Assembly (NCBI GenBank): GCA_028713675.1
Contig: JAQTNV010000057.1
Span: forward strand, 1-22,616
Length of the DNA stretch: 22,616 nucleotides
Direction: 5' to 3'
From: a bacterium
Lineage (GTDB): Bacteria > Desulfobacterota > JAPLJL01
The notes under the pieces are model-generated. The model did no database searches. It saw nothing but the letters and a program-made list of their open reading frames with translations, and had not been told where the DNA came from. A program made the position numbers and the translations under genes. Each line of letters opens with the position of its first letter. Position 1 is the stretch's first letter. This document shows, piece by piece, positions 6,716-14,712 of this stretch.

Positions 6716-9700
6716 CTATGCCCCCGGCGCGCGTTCGCGCAGGAAGTAGAGGTACGGGGCGATGATGTCGTTTTTCGCGGACCGCGTGCCGTCGTAGGTG
6801 ATCGTCACCACCGGCACGCCGGTCCTCCGGCGGATCTCGTGCGTCATCGCCTCGGTCACGAGCGACGGGCAGCAGAAGGCGGGGCTCAGCTGCGCGAAAA
6901 GGGCGATGTCCGGGTAGGCGGCCAGCAGGTGGTGGATCTTCAGGAGGTTGTCGAAGCTCTCCCCGGTATGCTGGGTCGTAACACGGTAGGGGGCGAGCAC
7001 CTCCGCGGCGTCCGGTTCCCGGAAGCGCGGGGGCGGGCCGAGCACGCGCTCAAACTCGCGGAGGAGATGCCGCTCGATCACCTTGCCGCCGGCGAGCACC
7101 AGCCCGCCTTCCGCCGCCAGCTTGTACTTGCCTTCCCGCACCCACTTCTGCAGGTAGGCGCCGGCGATCATCCTCGTATACTCGGTGTACGGGGTCGTCA
7201 CCGCCTCGCCGCCCTCGGCTTCGATCCGGGCGATCAGCCCCTGGTTGAAGACGTCGTTGTCGCGCGCGTACAGGTCGCCGAAGAGCGCCACCTTGGGCCG
7301 CGTCCCTGGCCGCGTCTCGATCGCGGCCAGGCGGTCGACCACGGCGCGGACCACGGGCAGGATTTCGCGCCCTGCCTCGAAGGCCGCGGCCAGGAGCGCG
7401 AGACTTTCCTCGAGCACCCGCCCGGTCTCGCCGGCCCGCACTTCGTACGGCCGGATGCGGCAGCCCATCCGCCTCAGGTTCCCGGCGCAGAGAAAAACCA
7501 GGTACTGGTTGACGACCGCCCGCAGGGAAACGTCGCTGCCCGTGATTTGGCCGGAGTATACGCGCGACTCCTCGAAGCCGCGGCCGTGAGTCTCGAACAG
7601 GCCCTGCATCACCAGCGGAGCGGCGCCGATGTTGCAGCCGATCTGCGAATCCATTATCCAGAGCGTCGCGCGCGCCGGGTCAAGGTCGTGCCGGGTGATG
7701 TAAGCGACGGAATCCTCGACCATGATGCTGAGCGGGATGCACTGGCCGCTGTTGCGCTGCAGCGCCTTGGTGATGAGCAGGGCGTCTTCCTCCAGCACGT
7801 GCGCGTCGATCCCTTCGTGCCGGAAACTTGCGGCCATCAGGGTGCAGGCATAGCGGTCCCAGCACGGCAGGAGGACCGTGCGGCCGCGCAGACCCGCGGG
7901 GAAATCGGGGTTGACCCGGAGCGGCGTCCGGACCGCCTCCGGCCGCGGCGGGCGCGCGTGGTGATTGCGGAAGGAGCGCAGGGCCGCCTCGATGCGCGTC
8001 TCGTAGCCGACCTGCGAGTCATGCTCGTCGAGCTGCAGGATGAGATAGGGCTTGCCCCGCCGATCGAAGATGCGCCGCAGCGATTCCAGGGTGCAGCTGT
8101 CCGGGGCGCATTTGAACGAGGTGATGATGACCGGGTAAAGGCCGGGGCTTTGGGAGACCGCCTCGGCCGCGGCGAGCGTCTGCGCCGGGTAGGCCCAATG
8201 GACCGCGGCGAGGAGCGGCGCGACGGCGGCCCGGTCGGCCTCGCCGACTTCCACCATCGACTGCGCGAAGCAGCGCACCCCCATCGCCGCAAACAGGTCC
8301 GGAATGCCTTTGTTCATTGACGCCGAGAGCACGGTGTAGGGGCGGCCCAGGAGCACGACGGCCAGGCCGTCCGGCGCCTCCGCCCGCGCAGCCCGCATGA
8401 TCCCGGGCAGGGCCGCCCGCTTTTCGCCCGCGTAGCGCCGCGCCTCCCGGTAGGCGCGCTCCACCTCGCGCAGGCTCAGCTTGGGTCCGAGCGCCGGGCG
8501 CAGGGCCTCATGCAGGCGGGCGATTCTCGTCAGCAGGTTCTCCCGGTTCTTGACCACCGGCATCAGCAGGCGGGAGCGCACGGCTTCGCCGGGGATGGTG
8601 GCGGCGAGGCAGCCCGCGAACTGGCTGTAGTAGCAATACTGCCGGCGGGCGCCGGGGGGCCGGTCGTCGTCTTCCAGGTAGAACGGCGCGAAGATGAAAT
8701 CGGCCTTCTCCGCGAGCTTGGCGGCATGGCCGTGAAACGCGGCGATCGGCGCGCAGAACGATGCCCCCGCGAGCCGCTGGCCGAGACTGACCACGTCCTT
8801 CTCGCCTTCGGTCGTCACGGTGGGCACCCCGAGCGCGGCGAAGAAGCGCCGCCAGAGCGCCAGGTCTTCGTGCAGGCAGACGCCCGCCAGGAGGCCGATC
8901 GTGACCTTCCGCCGGGGCGGCGGGGCCTCGAAGGCATAATGCTCGCGCAGGACCCGGTACAGGTCGAAACCGCTTTTGTTGACGGGGACGCAGCGCTCCG
9001 CCTCGTAGTCCCGGCCGCAGAGCATGCCGTAGGCGACGCGCTCGCGGCCGACCGTCGCGACCTTGAGCTTGCAGTGGTTCCGGCAGAGCGCGCAGGTTTC
9101 GTCCTCCACCGGGATGGGTTCGCGGCAGAGCCCGAGACCGCGGAAACCCGTGGCCGCCCGCGGCTCCGCGGCGAGCAGCCAGGCCGCCCCCAGGGCGCCG
9201 GTCAGGTGGCAGTAACGCGAGACGATGATGGGCTTCCCCAGGCGCTCTTCGAAGGCGGCAACCAGGGAGCGGTTCTTGGCGGTGGCGCCCTGGAAGCAGA
9301 CCCGGCGCCCGATGGCCGACTCGCGCGCCACCTTGCGCAGGTAATTCTCGCAAATGGCGTGGAGGGCCGCCGCGAGGACCTCGTCCACGGCGTAGGCGGA
9401 AGCGAGGTAGTGGTTGATGTCGCGCTCCATGAAGACGGTGCAGCAGTCGCTAGTGAGCGGCGCGCTCCGTCCCCGCGTGCGCGGCGCGCAGTCTTCGAGC
9501 GGGACGCCCAGCCGGTTCGCCTGCTCTTCGATGAAACTGCCGGTGCCGGCCGCGCAGACGTTGTTCATGATGGAGAGCGTGACGCGGCCCGCGTCCAGCG
9601 TCGTGAACTTGGCGTCCTGGCCGCCGATTTCGATGATGGTATCCACCTCCGGGTCGAGCCCGACCGCGGCGCGGGCGTGGGCCGTGATCTCGTCGATGAT

Positions 9701-10984
9701 CTCGTCGGCGCCGATGATGGCGCCGATCAGTTTGCGGCCCGAGCCGGTGGTGGCGGCCCCGGCCAGATCCAGACGTATCCCACGCTCGCGGGCCAGCGCC
9801 TCGATGGACTCGAAAATGCCCTGGGTGGCGATGAGCGGCTGCCCCGCCGTGCGGGTGTAGAAGCCGGCGACGATCCGGTCTTCCGAAAACGCGCCGCCGG
9901 CATCCGGGCCCCGCCCGGCTTCGAGCAGAACGGCCTTGGTGCTGGTCGAGCCGACATCGATGCCGAGGAAGGCGCGGAGCCTCCCGCCCCCGGGTAAAGG
10001 ACGGAAGACATCGACTTCGACCGGCGCCGCCCCGCGCGCGGCGACCGGGGAAAAGACATAGTGCTCGCCCGCGGAAAAGTCGGGATACCGCGATTCCCGG
10101 AGCTCGAGCGGCGGATGCGCGTAAGGCCGGTCCCGGTTGACCGGGCGCAGGAGCTCTTCGATGTCTCGGGGCGGGACGGGAAGACCGGCGGCTTCGCCGC
10201 GGGCGATCTCCCCGGCGAGCAGCAGCGCCGCGCCCAGACTCCCGTAGACGTGCGAGTGCTCATCGACCACGAGCGGGCGCCCGAGCAAAGCCTCGAGGTG
10301 GCGGCGGACCGCTTCGTTGCGGCTGACGCCCCCGGCAAAGACAATGAGGCCGGCCGGATCCTCCCGGCCGCCGAAGAGCGTATCGACCACGTTCGCGGCC
10401 AGTCCCTGGCAGAGCCCGTCGCAGATCGCGGCGAGCGAATAGCCCTGCTGCTGGGCGTGAATGAGGTCGGTCTTGGCGAAGACGGAACAGCGGGAGGCGA
10501 TCTTCGGCGGCGGCCCGGCCGCGCCGAGGGCGGCGCGGCTGATGGCGGCGCTCCCTTCAAACCCGAGGCGGCGCGCCTGCTGGTCCAGGAAACTGCCGGT
10601 GCCGGCCGCGCACGGGCTTGAGCCGCGGCTGTCTTCGTAGCCGCCGTCCGGCGCGAAGCGGACCAGGTGAAACTTCTCGCCCCCGACGATCAGGAGCGCG
10701 TCGAGCGTCCGGTGGAGGCGGCGCGCGGCGAGGGTGCCGGCCACGGTGGCTTCGCAGACGCGGGCCGAGACGACCGCGCCCGCCGCCGAAGCGGTGGCGG
10801 CGACGGCGCGCACCCGCGCGAAGTCGAGCGGCGCAGCGAGGGTCCGCAGCGTGCCGCGGACGTCACCGTGATGCAGCGCGTAGCTTTCAAGAATAACGGC
10901 GCCCAGGGGGTCGAGGGCGACGATGGAAGCCGCGATCGAGCCGACGTCAATACCGAGCACCAGACTGCCGCGCGCTTCATTCAT
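6716..10984 (-). CDS. Large acyl-CoA dehydratase activase-type protein: two BadF/HgdC ATPase domains + DUF2229 + HgdB-like region
   Basis: About 1422 residues. Domain 1 (8-262) and domain 2 (339-605) are both ASKHA-fold BadF/BadG/BcrA/HgdC domains, each beginning GIDVGS. Domain 2 has the full set: IGGQD (453-457), NNVCAAGTGSF (C477) and CCTVF (C514/515), the Cys positions that in HgdC hold a [4Fe-4S] cluster between two monomers. Domain 1 keeps CAAGTGSF (C125) and CSVFA (C166), but its IGGQD position reads VGGEK, so ATP hydrolysis may be altered. Then come a Cys cluster (C631, C634, C638, C656, C665), a DUF2229-type region and C-terminal segments like 2-hydroxyacyl-CoA dehydratase subunits (FKCAPDSCT; SPAFCCPSLV near the end). 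Such proteins use ATP to send low-potential electrons to difficult reductions; the partner here is unknown. Start at ATG 10984 or 10999 is uncertain; the frame extends to 11101, but those codons translate repeats. No clear Shine-Dalgarno. The TAG stop lies in a GGGCATA repeat. Confidence 0.88.
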   Translation of the reverse strand: MNEARGSLVLGIDVGSIAASIVALDPLGAVILESYALHHGDVRGTLRTLAAPLDFARVRAVAATASAAGAVVSARVCEATVAGTLAARRLHRTLDALLIVGGEKFHLVRFAPDGGYEDSRGSSPCAAGTGSFLDQQARRLGFEGSAAISRAALGAAGPPPKIASRCSVFAKTDLIHAQQQGYSLAAICDGLCQGLAANVVDTLFGGREDPAGLIVFAGGVSRNEAVRRHLEALLGRPLVVDEHSHVYGSLGAALLLAGEIARGEAAGLPVPPRDIEELLRPVNRDRPYAHPPLELRESRYPDFSAGEHYVFSPVAARGAAPVEVDVFRPLPGGGRLRAFLGIDVGSTSTKAVLLEAGRGPDAGGAFSEDRIVAGFYTRTAGQPLIATQGIFESIEALARERGIRLDLAGAATTGSGRKLIGAIIGADEIIDEITAHARAAVGLDPEVDTIIEIGGQDAKFTTLDAGRVTLSIMNNVCAAGTGSFIEEQANRLGVPLEDCAPRTRGRSAPLTSDCCTVFMERDINHYLASAYAVDEVLAAALHAICENYLRKVARESAIGRRVCFQGATAKNRSLVAAFEERLGKPIIVSRYCHLTGALGAAWLLAAEPRAATGFRGLGLCREPIPVEDETCALCRNHCKLKVATVGRERVAYGMLCGRDYEAERCVPVNKSGFDLYRVLREHYAFEAPPPRRKVTIGLLAGVCLHEDLALWRRFFAALGVPTVTTEGEKDVVSLGQRLAGASFCAPIAAFHGHAAKLAEKADFIFAPFYLEDDDRPPGARRQYCYYSQFAGCLAATIPGEAVRSRLLMPVVKNRENLLTRIARLHEALRPALGPKLSLREVERAYREARRYAGEKRAALPGIMRAARAEAPDGLAVVLLGRPYTVLSASMNKGIPDLFAAMGVRCFAQSMVEVGEADRAAVAPLLAAVHWAYPAQTLAAAEAVSQSPGLYPVIITSFKCAPDSCTLESLRRIFDRRGKPYLILQLDEHDSQVGYETRIEAALRSFRNHHARPPRPEAVRTPLRVNPDFPAGLRGRTVLLPCWDRYACTLMAASFRHEGIDAHVLEEDALLITKALQRNSGQCIPLSIMVEDSVAYITRHDLDPARATLWIMDSQIGCNIGAAPLVMQGLFETHGRGFEESRVYSGQITGSDVSLRAVVNQYLVFLCAGNLRRMGCRIRPYEVRAGETGRVLEESLALLAAAFEAGREILPVVRAVVDRLAAIETRPGTRPKVALFGDLYARDNDVFNQGLIARIEAEGGEAVTTPYTEYTRMIAGAYLQKWVREGKYKLAAEGGLVLAGGKVIERHLLREFERVLGPPPRFREPDAAEVLAPYRVTTQHTGESFDNLLKIHHLLAAYPDIALFAQLSPAFCCPSLVTEAMTHEIRRRTGVPVVTITYDGTRSAKNDIIAPYLYFLRERAPGA

Positions 10985-11394
10985 TCCGGGATCAATCATA
11001 CTCCAGTATTTGACAATGGGTGATAGGTGATAGGTGATGGGTGGTAGGGCATAGGGCATGTAGCCGGTAGCAGGTAGCCAGTAGCCGGTAACCAGTAGCA
11101 AGTAACCAGTATGCAGTAGGCAGTAAGCAGAAAAACAAGTTGGTTAGGTTGTTAGGTGATTAGGTCACTAGAAAGAAGAACAAGGTGCTTGGTGATGGGT
11201 GATGGGTCATAGGTGTTAGGTGCTGGTTGATGGGTTTTGGGTTTAAACCTTTGACCTATGACCCACGACCTATGACCTTTTTTCTTCTCCGACACTATGG
11301 ACACTATGGACGCCTTACCCCTCACGTTTCACGCCTCACGCCTTACGTGTTTTGCTCTTTGCTTATGCCCTCTGCCCTTTGCTCTATGCACTTT
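10985..11394. repeat. Gene-free gap filled with facing heptamer arrays and shared modules
   Basis: Roughly 11020-11060 holds GGTGATA/GGTGATG/GGGCATA units and 11061-11130 GTAGCCG/GTAACCA/GTAGCAA units. GGTGATG/GGTCATA units then run to about 11235 and face ACCTATG/ACCCACG units of the opposite polarity (11250-11280); GGGTCATAGGT at 11204-11214 pairs perfectly with 11254-11264. Modules shared with the 18.4-kb gap follow at 11272-11308 and 11311-11362. No gene is seen. Confidence 0.8.
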
Positions 11395-11451
11395 AAAAAA
11401 GCCCCGATGGGCGAGGATTGGAGGAGGAGGTGATCAACTCGCCCACCGGGG
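11395..11451 (-). terminator. Rho-independent terminator behind the TolC-family gene
   Basis: On the minus strand, CCCCGGTGGGCGAG (11438-11451) pairs with CTCGCCCATCGGGG (11402-11415), a 14-bp stem with one G-U pair and a 22-nt loop, followed by GC and six T's (11395-11400). It lies about 60 nt after the TolC stop and has the right orientation. Confidence 0.82.
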
Positions 11452-11514
11452 AGCCGAAAGGACATGCGGAAAAAAGACCCGCGTCATTCACATTAAAAAA
11501 CATTCGGCACGATC

Positions 11515-12888
11515 CTATTTATCCTTGCTCCAGGGTTTTTCGCCCGCGGAAATCTTGAGATCGTTCAGACACTTCTGGGAATCGAAGATCGCTTCCAGCG
11601 ACTGCCATTTGACCGCCAGGTAAGCCCCGAAGGAATCGATGACTTCCTTGACATCCCCCACCCCCAGGAAATAATTCTCCCGGGCCGCGAACATCCAGGC
11701 CCGGCCCGCCTTCAGACCCTCTTCGGTCTTCTGCACCCGGGCGATCGCTTCCTGCACGCTCCGGTAATTCTTTTCCACCTCGATCTTGATACCCGACTTC
11801 AGGGCGGCCTGTCCGTATTCCAGCTCGCGGTATTCGGCCCGGGCCCGGTTCACGCTCTGCTTGGTCAGGTGGAATCCGAATTTCTGCTCCAGGCCCAGGA
11901 CCACCCCGCCGTCCAGGTAATTAAACTCGTCATCCACGAACGGGTTGGTTTGCGGGGTGCGGCCGGGAGCGTAGCCGTAGCGGAAACGTCCGGCCAGGAA
12001 GATCTGGGGATAGTACTTGCTTTCGACTACCCCCAACTGCGCCTTTTTGGCCAGGGCGGCGGCTTCCAGGGCCTTGAGCTCCGGGCGATCGGCCTGGGCC
12101 GCGTCCAGATATTTCTGCAGATCCGGGAGGGACAAAATCTCTCCGTCGAGTGGAGCAATCGGAATTTCCGATTCCGCCGGGTTCACCCCGCAGAGCTCGA
12201 AAAATACCTCCCGGGACTGTTCGAGGCCTTTTTTGGAAGTCAGGGTCTCCTTTTCCAGGAGCGCGGTGAAAACCTTAAGCCGGAGACGGTCGGTCTGGGT
12301 CACATGCCCGGAGCCCGAAGCCAGCCATTCCTGGATTTTCTGGTCGATCTTGGCGATCTCCCCCAGTAAATCCTTCTGCAGGTCATAGACCTCATGAGCC
12401 AGCTGATAAGCGAGATAAAGATCGATCAAATTATTGCTGAGATCGGCCCGGGCCAGTTCGACCTTGTTTTCCTCGGCCTTGACCCCCTGCCCGGCCGCCT
12501 TGATCGCCGAGGAAATCGCCCCGAAGGTATAAAGGGGCTGCAGCGCGGTCAACTCGGCCTGGAAAAAGGGACCGATGGTTTTGAAGCTCAATTCATCGGC
12601 GGTAATCTTGTTCGTGGGAGTCAGGACATCCCCCTCGGCGTCGGTGACGGGACCGGTCAAAAGCCGGAGCTTGAGCTCCGGCAGGAAGCGGCTGTTCCTG
12701 GCTTCCTGCAGATAGGTTTTGACCGCCGCCAGTTTTTCCTGCTCCTTCAGCACCAGGGGATTATCCTGCGTCGCTTTCTGCAGGCAGTAATCCAGCGTGA
12801 CCTGGCCGGCCGGGACGTCCGCGGCCCCAGCGCCGAATCCCGCCAGGAAAACCAGCAACCCCAACAGCATTTTTCCGTTTCTTTTCAT
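11515..12888 (-). CDS. TolC-family outer-membrane efflux protein
   Basis: A 457-residue protein starting MKRNGKMLLGLLVFLAGFG with a signal peptide ending near GAGAAD. The rest has the duplicated alpha-helical/beta pattern of outer membrane efflux proteins: VTLDYCLQKATQDNP at the mature N-terminus, long coiled-coil-like helices, an AQADRPELKALEAAALAKKAQLGVVESKYYPQIFLAGRF segment typical of the second repeat, and DGGVVLGLEQKFGFH before the second helical hairpin. TolC trimers form the outer-membrane channel of tripartite exporters; no inner-membrane pump or adaptor gene is in the window. The frame is open to a TTG at 12948, but the ATG at 12888 gives a normal signal peptide and lies just after a candidate promoter (12920-12948). 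It sits 149 bp behind the TetR gene on the same strand, and an intrinsic terminator follows at 11395-11451. Confidence 0.9.
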   Translation of the reverse strand: MKRNGKMLLGLLVFLAGFGAGAADVPAGQVTLDYCLQKATQDNPLVLKEQEKLAAVKTYLQEARNSRFLPELKLRLLTGPVTDAEGDVLTPTNKITADELSFKTIGPFFQAELTALQPLYTFGAISSAIKAAGQGVKAEENKVELARADLSNNLIDLYLAYQLAHEVYDLQKDLLGEIAKIDQKIQEWLASGSGHVTQTDRLRLKVFTALLEKETLTSKKGLEQSREVFFELCGVNPAESEIPIAPLDGEILSLPDLQKYLDAAQADRPELKALEAAALAKKAQLGVVESKYYPQIFLAGRFRYGYAPGRTPQTNPFVDDEFNYLDGGVVLGLEQKFGFHLTKQSVNRARAEYRELEYGQAALKSGIKIEVEKNYRSVQEAIARVQKTEEGLKAGRAWMFAARENYFLGVGDVKEVIDSFGAYLAVKWQSLEAIFDSQKCLNDLKISAGEKPWSKDK

Positions 12889-12919
12889 TGATCCGGCCGC
12901 CGGGCTTTTTTCATCGCCC

Positions 12920-12948
12920 ATTGCAGACGTATTGACCATATCAGTCAA
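12920..12948 (-). promoter_or_regulatory. Candidate promoter of the TolC gene with an overlapping operator-like inverted repeat
   Basis: On the minus strand, TTGACT (12943-12948), a 17-bp spacer and TGCAAT (12920-12925) form a plausible sigma70 promoter. The -35 box lies inside an inverted repeat TTGAC-N7-GTCAA (12932-12948). A TetR-type repressor bound there would block the -35 box; the TetR gene is immediately upstream. Confidence 0.5.
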
Positions 12949-13037
12949 ATCGTCGAATTTAAGCTAAAACACATTATCGCTGTCTCTTTCCGCAATCGAT
13001 ATTTCCCGGGTGATTCTCCGTCAGGCCCGGCCGCCCC

Positions 13038-13697
13038 TCACCCGCGGCGGCCGGATCTTACCGCCAGCCCTTCCAGGAATATTTCCAGCGCCGTTTCCAG
13101 GGGACGCACCCGGGCCGGCGAAGAGTCGCGCGTGAAGACCAGTTCAAACTGCACGCCCCGCAGCACTGAAAACATAAAAGTGGCGATGTCACTTATGACT
13201 TTATGGGAAAGAGGACGGAACGACCCCTCTTTGATCCCCTGTCGGATGAGTCCGGCCAGGAAAAGCTCCTCTTCCCGGTCGAAGGCCCGGCGCAGCTCGA
13301 TCAGGCTCAGGAAAATATCCCCCCCCTTGCCGCTTTCCAGCAGTTCGATGACGGAGACGGCCTTGTTGGATTCGGTCTGCTTGATCACGCTCTCAACCCG
13401 CGCATTGAAGTACGACTGGATTTGATCGACCGCTCGGTCCGGCCCCGCGAGGGCCAGCCGGGTGTTTTGCCGCTCGACTTCGAACTCGGCCTTGACCATC
13501 GCGTAAATCACCTCCTGCTTGCCGGGGAAGTAGTAGTAGAGAAAGCTCTTCTTTTTTCCCAGGGCAGTGGCGATATCCTCCATGGTGACCTTGCGGAGGC
13601 CGTATCTCTGGACCAGCTCCTTGGTGGTGGCGAGAATGTGCGCCCGCGTCTGTTCCTCGCGGTCCGGGGCGCCCGGTATTCGACGTTTCGTCTTCAT
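13038..13697 (-). CDS. TetR/AcrR-family transcriptional regulator
   Basis: A 219-residue protein starting MKTKRRIPGAP. Residues about 14-62 form the TetR N-terminal DNA-binding domain, with the helix-turn-helix VTMEDIATALGKKKSFLYYYFPGKQEVI (residues 37-64, including the typical LYYYFPGK). The remaining ~150 residues are the variable helical ligand-binding and dimer domain; the ligand cannot be read from sequence. The ATG at 13697 is chosen over an upstream in-frame start at 13754, because the latter would overlap the SDR gene and add non-family residues. It starts 16 bp after the SDR gene on the same strand, so it is probably the last gene of the oleate hydratase-SDR-TetR unit. Given this context, a fatty-acid or acyl-CoA effector is a reasonable but unproven guess, and TolC is a likely target. 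Confidence 0.9.
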   Translation of the reverse strand: MKTKRRIPGAPDREEQTRAHILATTKELVQRYGLRKVTMEDIATALGKKKSFLYYYFPGKQEVIYAMVKAEFEVERQNTRLALAGPDRAVDQIQSYFNARVESVIKQTESNKAVSVIELLESGKGGDIFLSLIELRRAFDREEELFLAGLIRQGIKEGSFRPLSHKVISDIATFMFSVLRGVQFELVFTRDSSPARVRPLETALEIFLEGLAVRSGRRG

Positions 13698-13706
13698 TGG
13701 TCGAAT
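13678..13706 (-). promoter_or_regulatory. Inverted repeat across the TetR start codon
   Basis: ATTCGAC and GTCGAAT arms (7 bp, perfect) are separated by 15 bp and enclose the TetR ATG. The same 7-mer ATTCGAC recurs upstream of the TolC promoter (12952-12958, as GTCGAAT on the + strand). It could be an autoregulatory operator or an RNA hairpin at the start; both are inference. Confidence 0.3.
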
Positions 13707-13713
13707 AGTATCA

Positions 13714-14670
13714 CTAACGGTTCCGGGTGTCAATCTTTGCGCTTTGCCGGACAAACTCCAGGACCGCGCCCGCCGAGTCGAAGCGCGGCTGCCAGCCGAG
13801 CGTTTTCCGGGCCTTCTCCGTGGAAACGGTGATCGAGCCCCGGGTTCCCGACTCCACCCATTCGAACTGCTCCCGGGAGAGGAGCCCGAGCCGCGCGGCG
13901 GCCCGGAGCGGCGGGAGGGCCAGCCGGGGCGGAAGCCGGAGCACGGGTTTCCGGAGCAGCCGGCCCAGCTCCCCGGTGGTCAGGGGGCCGTCGCCGGAGA
14001 GGTTGAAGCTGTCGGATTTTTCATGACGCAGGGCCGGCCGGAAGGCGGAAGCGACATCCGCGTCCCAGGTGAAGGCCACTTTCAGCCCGGGGTTCAGATC
14101 GGCCAGGACGCGGGAAGTGTAAAGATTGGTCATGGGATTGGTGAGCGTCGGGCCGAGAAAGATGCTGGGGCGGAAGCGGATGATCCGGAGCCCGGGCTGT
14201 TCCGACTGGAACTCGTCCAGGAATTTCTCGACCGCCCCCTTGGTCCGGGAGTAATACCAGTCCGGGTTGGGACGGAGGGGGGCGTCCTCGCGGAGAAATT
14301 CGGGGTTGTCGGGATGGGCCCCGTAGGCGGCGATCGAGCTCGAGTAAATGATCCGGGTCACCCCGGCCCGGGCGGCCTCCCGGAAGGCCCTCCGGCTGCC
14401 TTCCACGTTGATCTGGTCGATCCGGGCGGCCAGTTTTTTATCCGGGGGCGTGACGATAAAAGCCAGGTGGATGAAAACATCCGTGCCCCGGAGCAGTTTT
14501 TGAAAATCCGCGGTCAGGACATCGGCCCGGGCGAAGGAAAACCGGGGGGAGGAAAATTTCGAAGGGACGAGATCCAGCCCGAGGATCTGTTCCACCGCGG
14601 GATCGGCGTCCAGCTCCCGCGCCACCAGCTGCCCCAGGTATCCGGAAACCCCGGTAATGGCGACCCGCAT
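13714..14670 (-). CDS. NAD-dependent epimerase/dehydratase (extended SDR family)
   Basis: A 318-residue protein with an N-terminal Rossmann fold: GVSGYLG (residues 7-13, the GxxGxxG motif of extended SDRs), D33 at the end of the second strand (suggesting NAD rather than NADP), the SSS segment at 110-112 before IAAYG, and the catalytic YxxxK at Y140/K144. The family acts on nucleotide sugars, sterols and other substrates, and nothing here fixes the substrate; the C-terminal half lacks an obvious sugar-nucleotide signature. ATG at 14670 is preceded by GGGAGGGG, a strong Shine-Dalgarno sequence; longer in-frame starts up to 14703 are not needed. It lies 42 bp after the oleate hydratase homologue and 16 bp before TetR, all on the minus strand. 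Arg codons are mostly CGG, as in the neighbouring genes. Confidence 0.9.
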   Translation of the reverse strand: MRVAITGVSGYLGQLVARELDADPAVEQILGLDLVPSKFSSPRFSFARADVLTADFQKLLRGTDVFIHLAFIVTPPDKKLAARIDQINVEGSRRAFREAARAGVTRIIYSSSIAAYGAHPDNPEFLREDAPLRPNPDWYYSRTKGAVEKFLDEFQSEQPGLRIIRFRPSIFLGPTLTNPMTNLYTSRVLADLNPGLKVAFTWDADVASAFRPALRHEKSDSFNLSGDGPLTTGELGRLLRKPVLRLPPRLALPPLRAAARLGLLSREQFEWVESGTRGSITVSTEKARKTLGWQPRFDSAGAVLEFVRQSAKIDTRNR

Positions 14671-14712
14671 TTTTCCCCTCCCCGCGTTGCCTGATTCGGC
14701 CATCGGATTAAT

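Noticed and set aside
6452-8320. Long + strand open frame (622 codons) opposite the activase gene; similar long antisense frames at 8510-9997, 4810-6321, 2772-4004, 15166-16422 and 16458-18020
   Set aside because: Each lies opposite a gene with clear family motifs, has Arg/Gly/Pro-rich low-information protein, and is expected from high GC at third codon positions.
10985-11101. N-terminal extension of the activase up to a start at 11101
   Set aside because: The added residues (YWLPATGY-type) are translations of GTAGCC heptamers; the conserved domain starts just after the ATG at 10984.
12966-12995. TTGCGG...GATAAT as a second promoter upstream of TolC (minus strand)
   Set aside because: The spacer is only about 11 bp, too short for sigma70; the promoter at 12920-12948 fits better.
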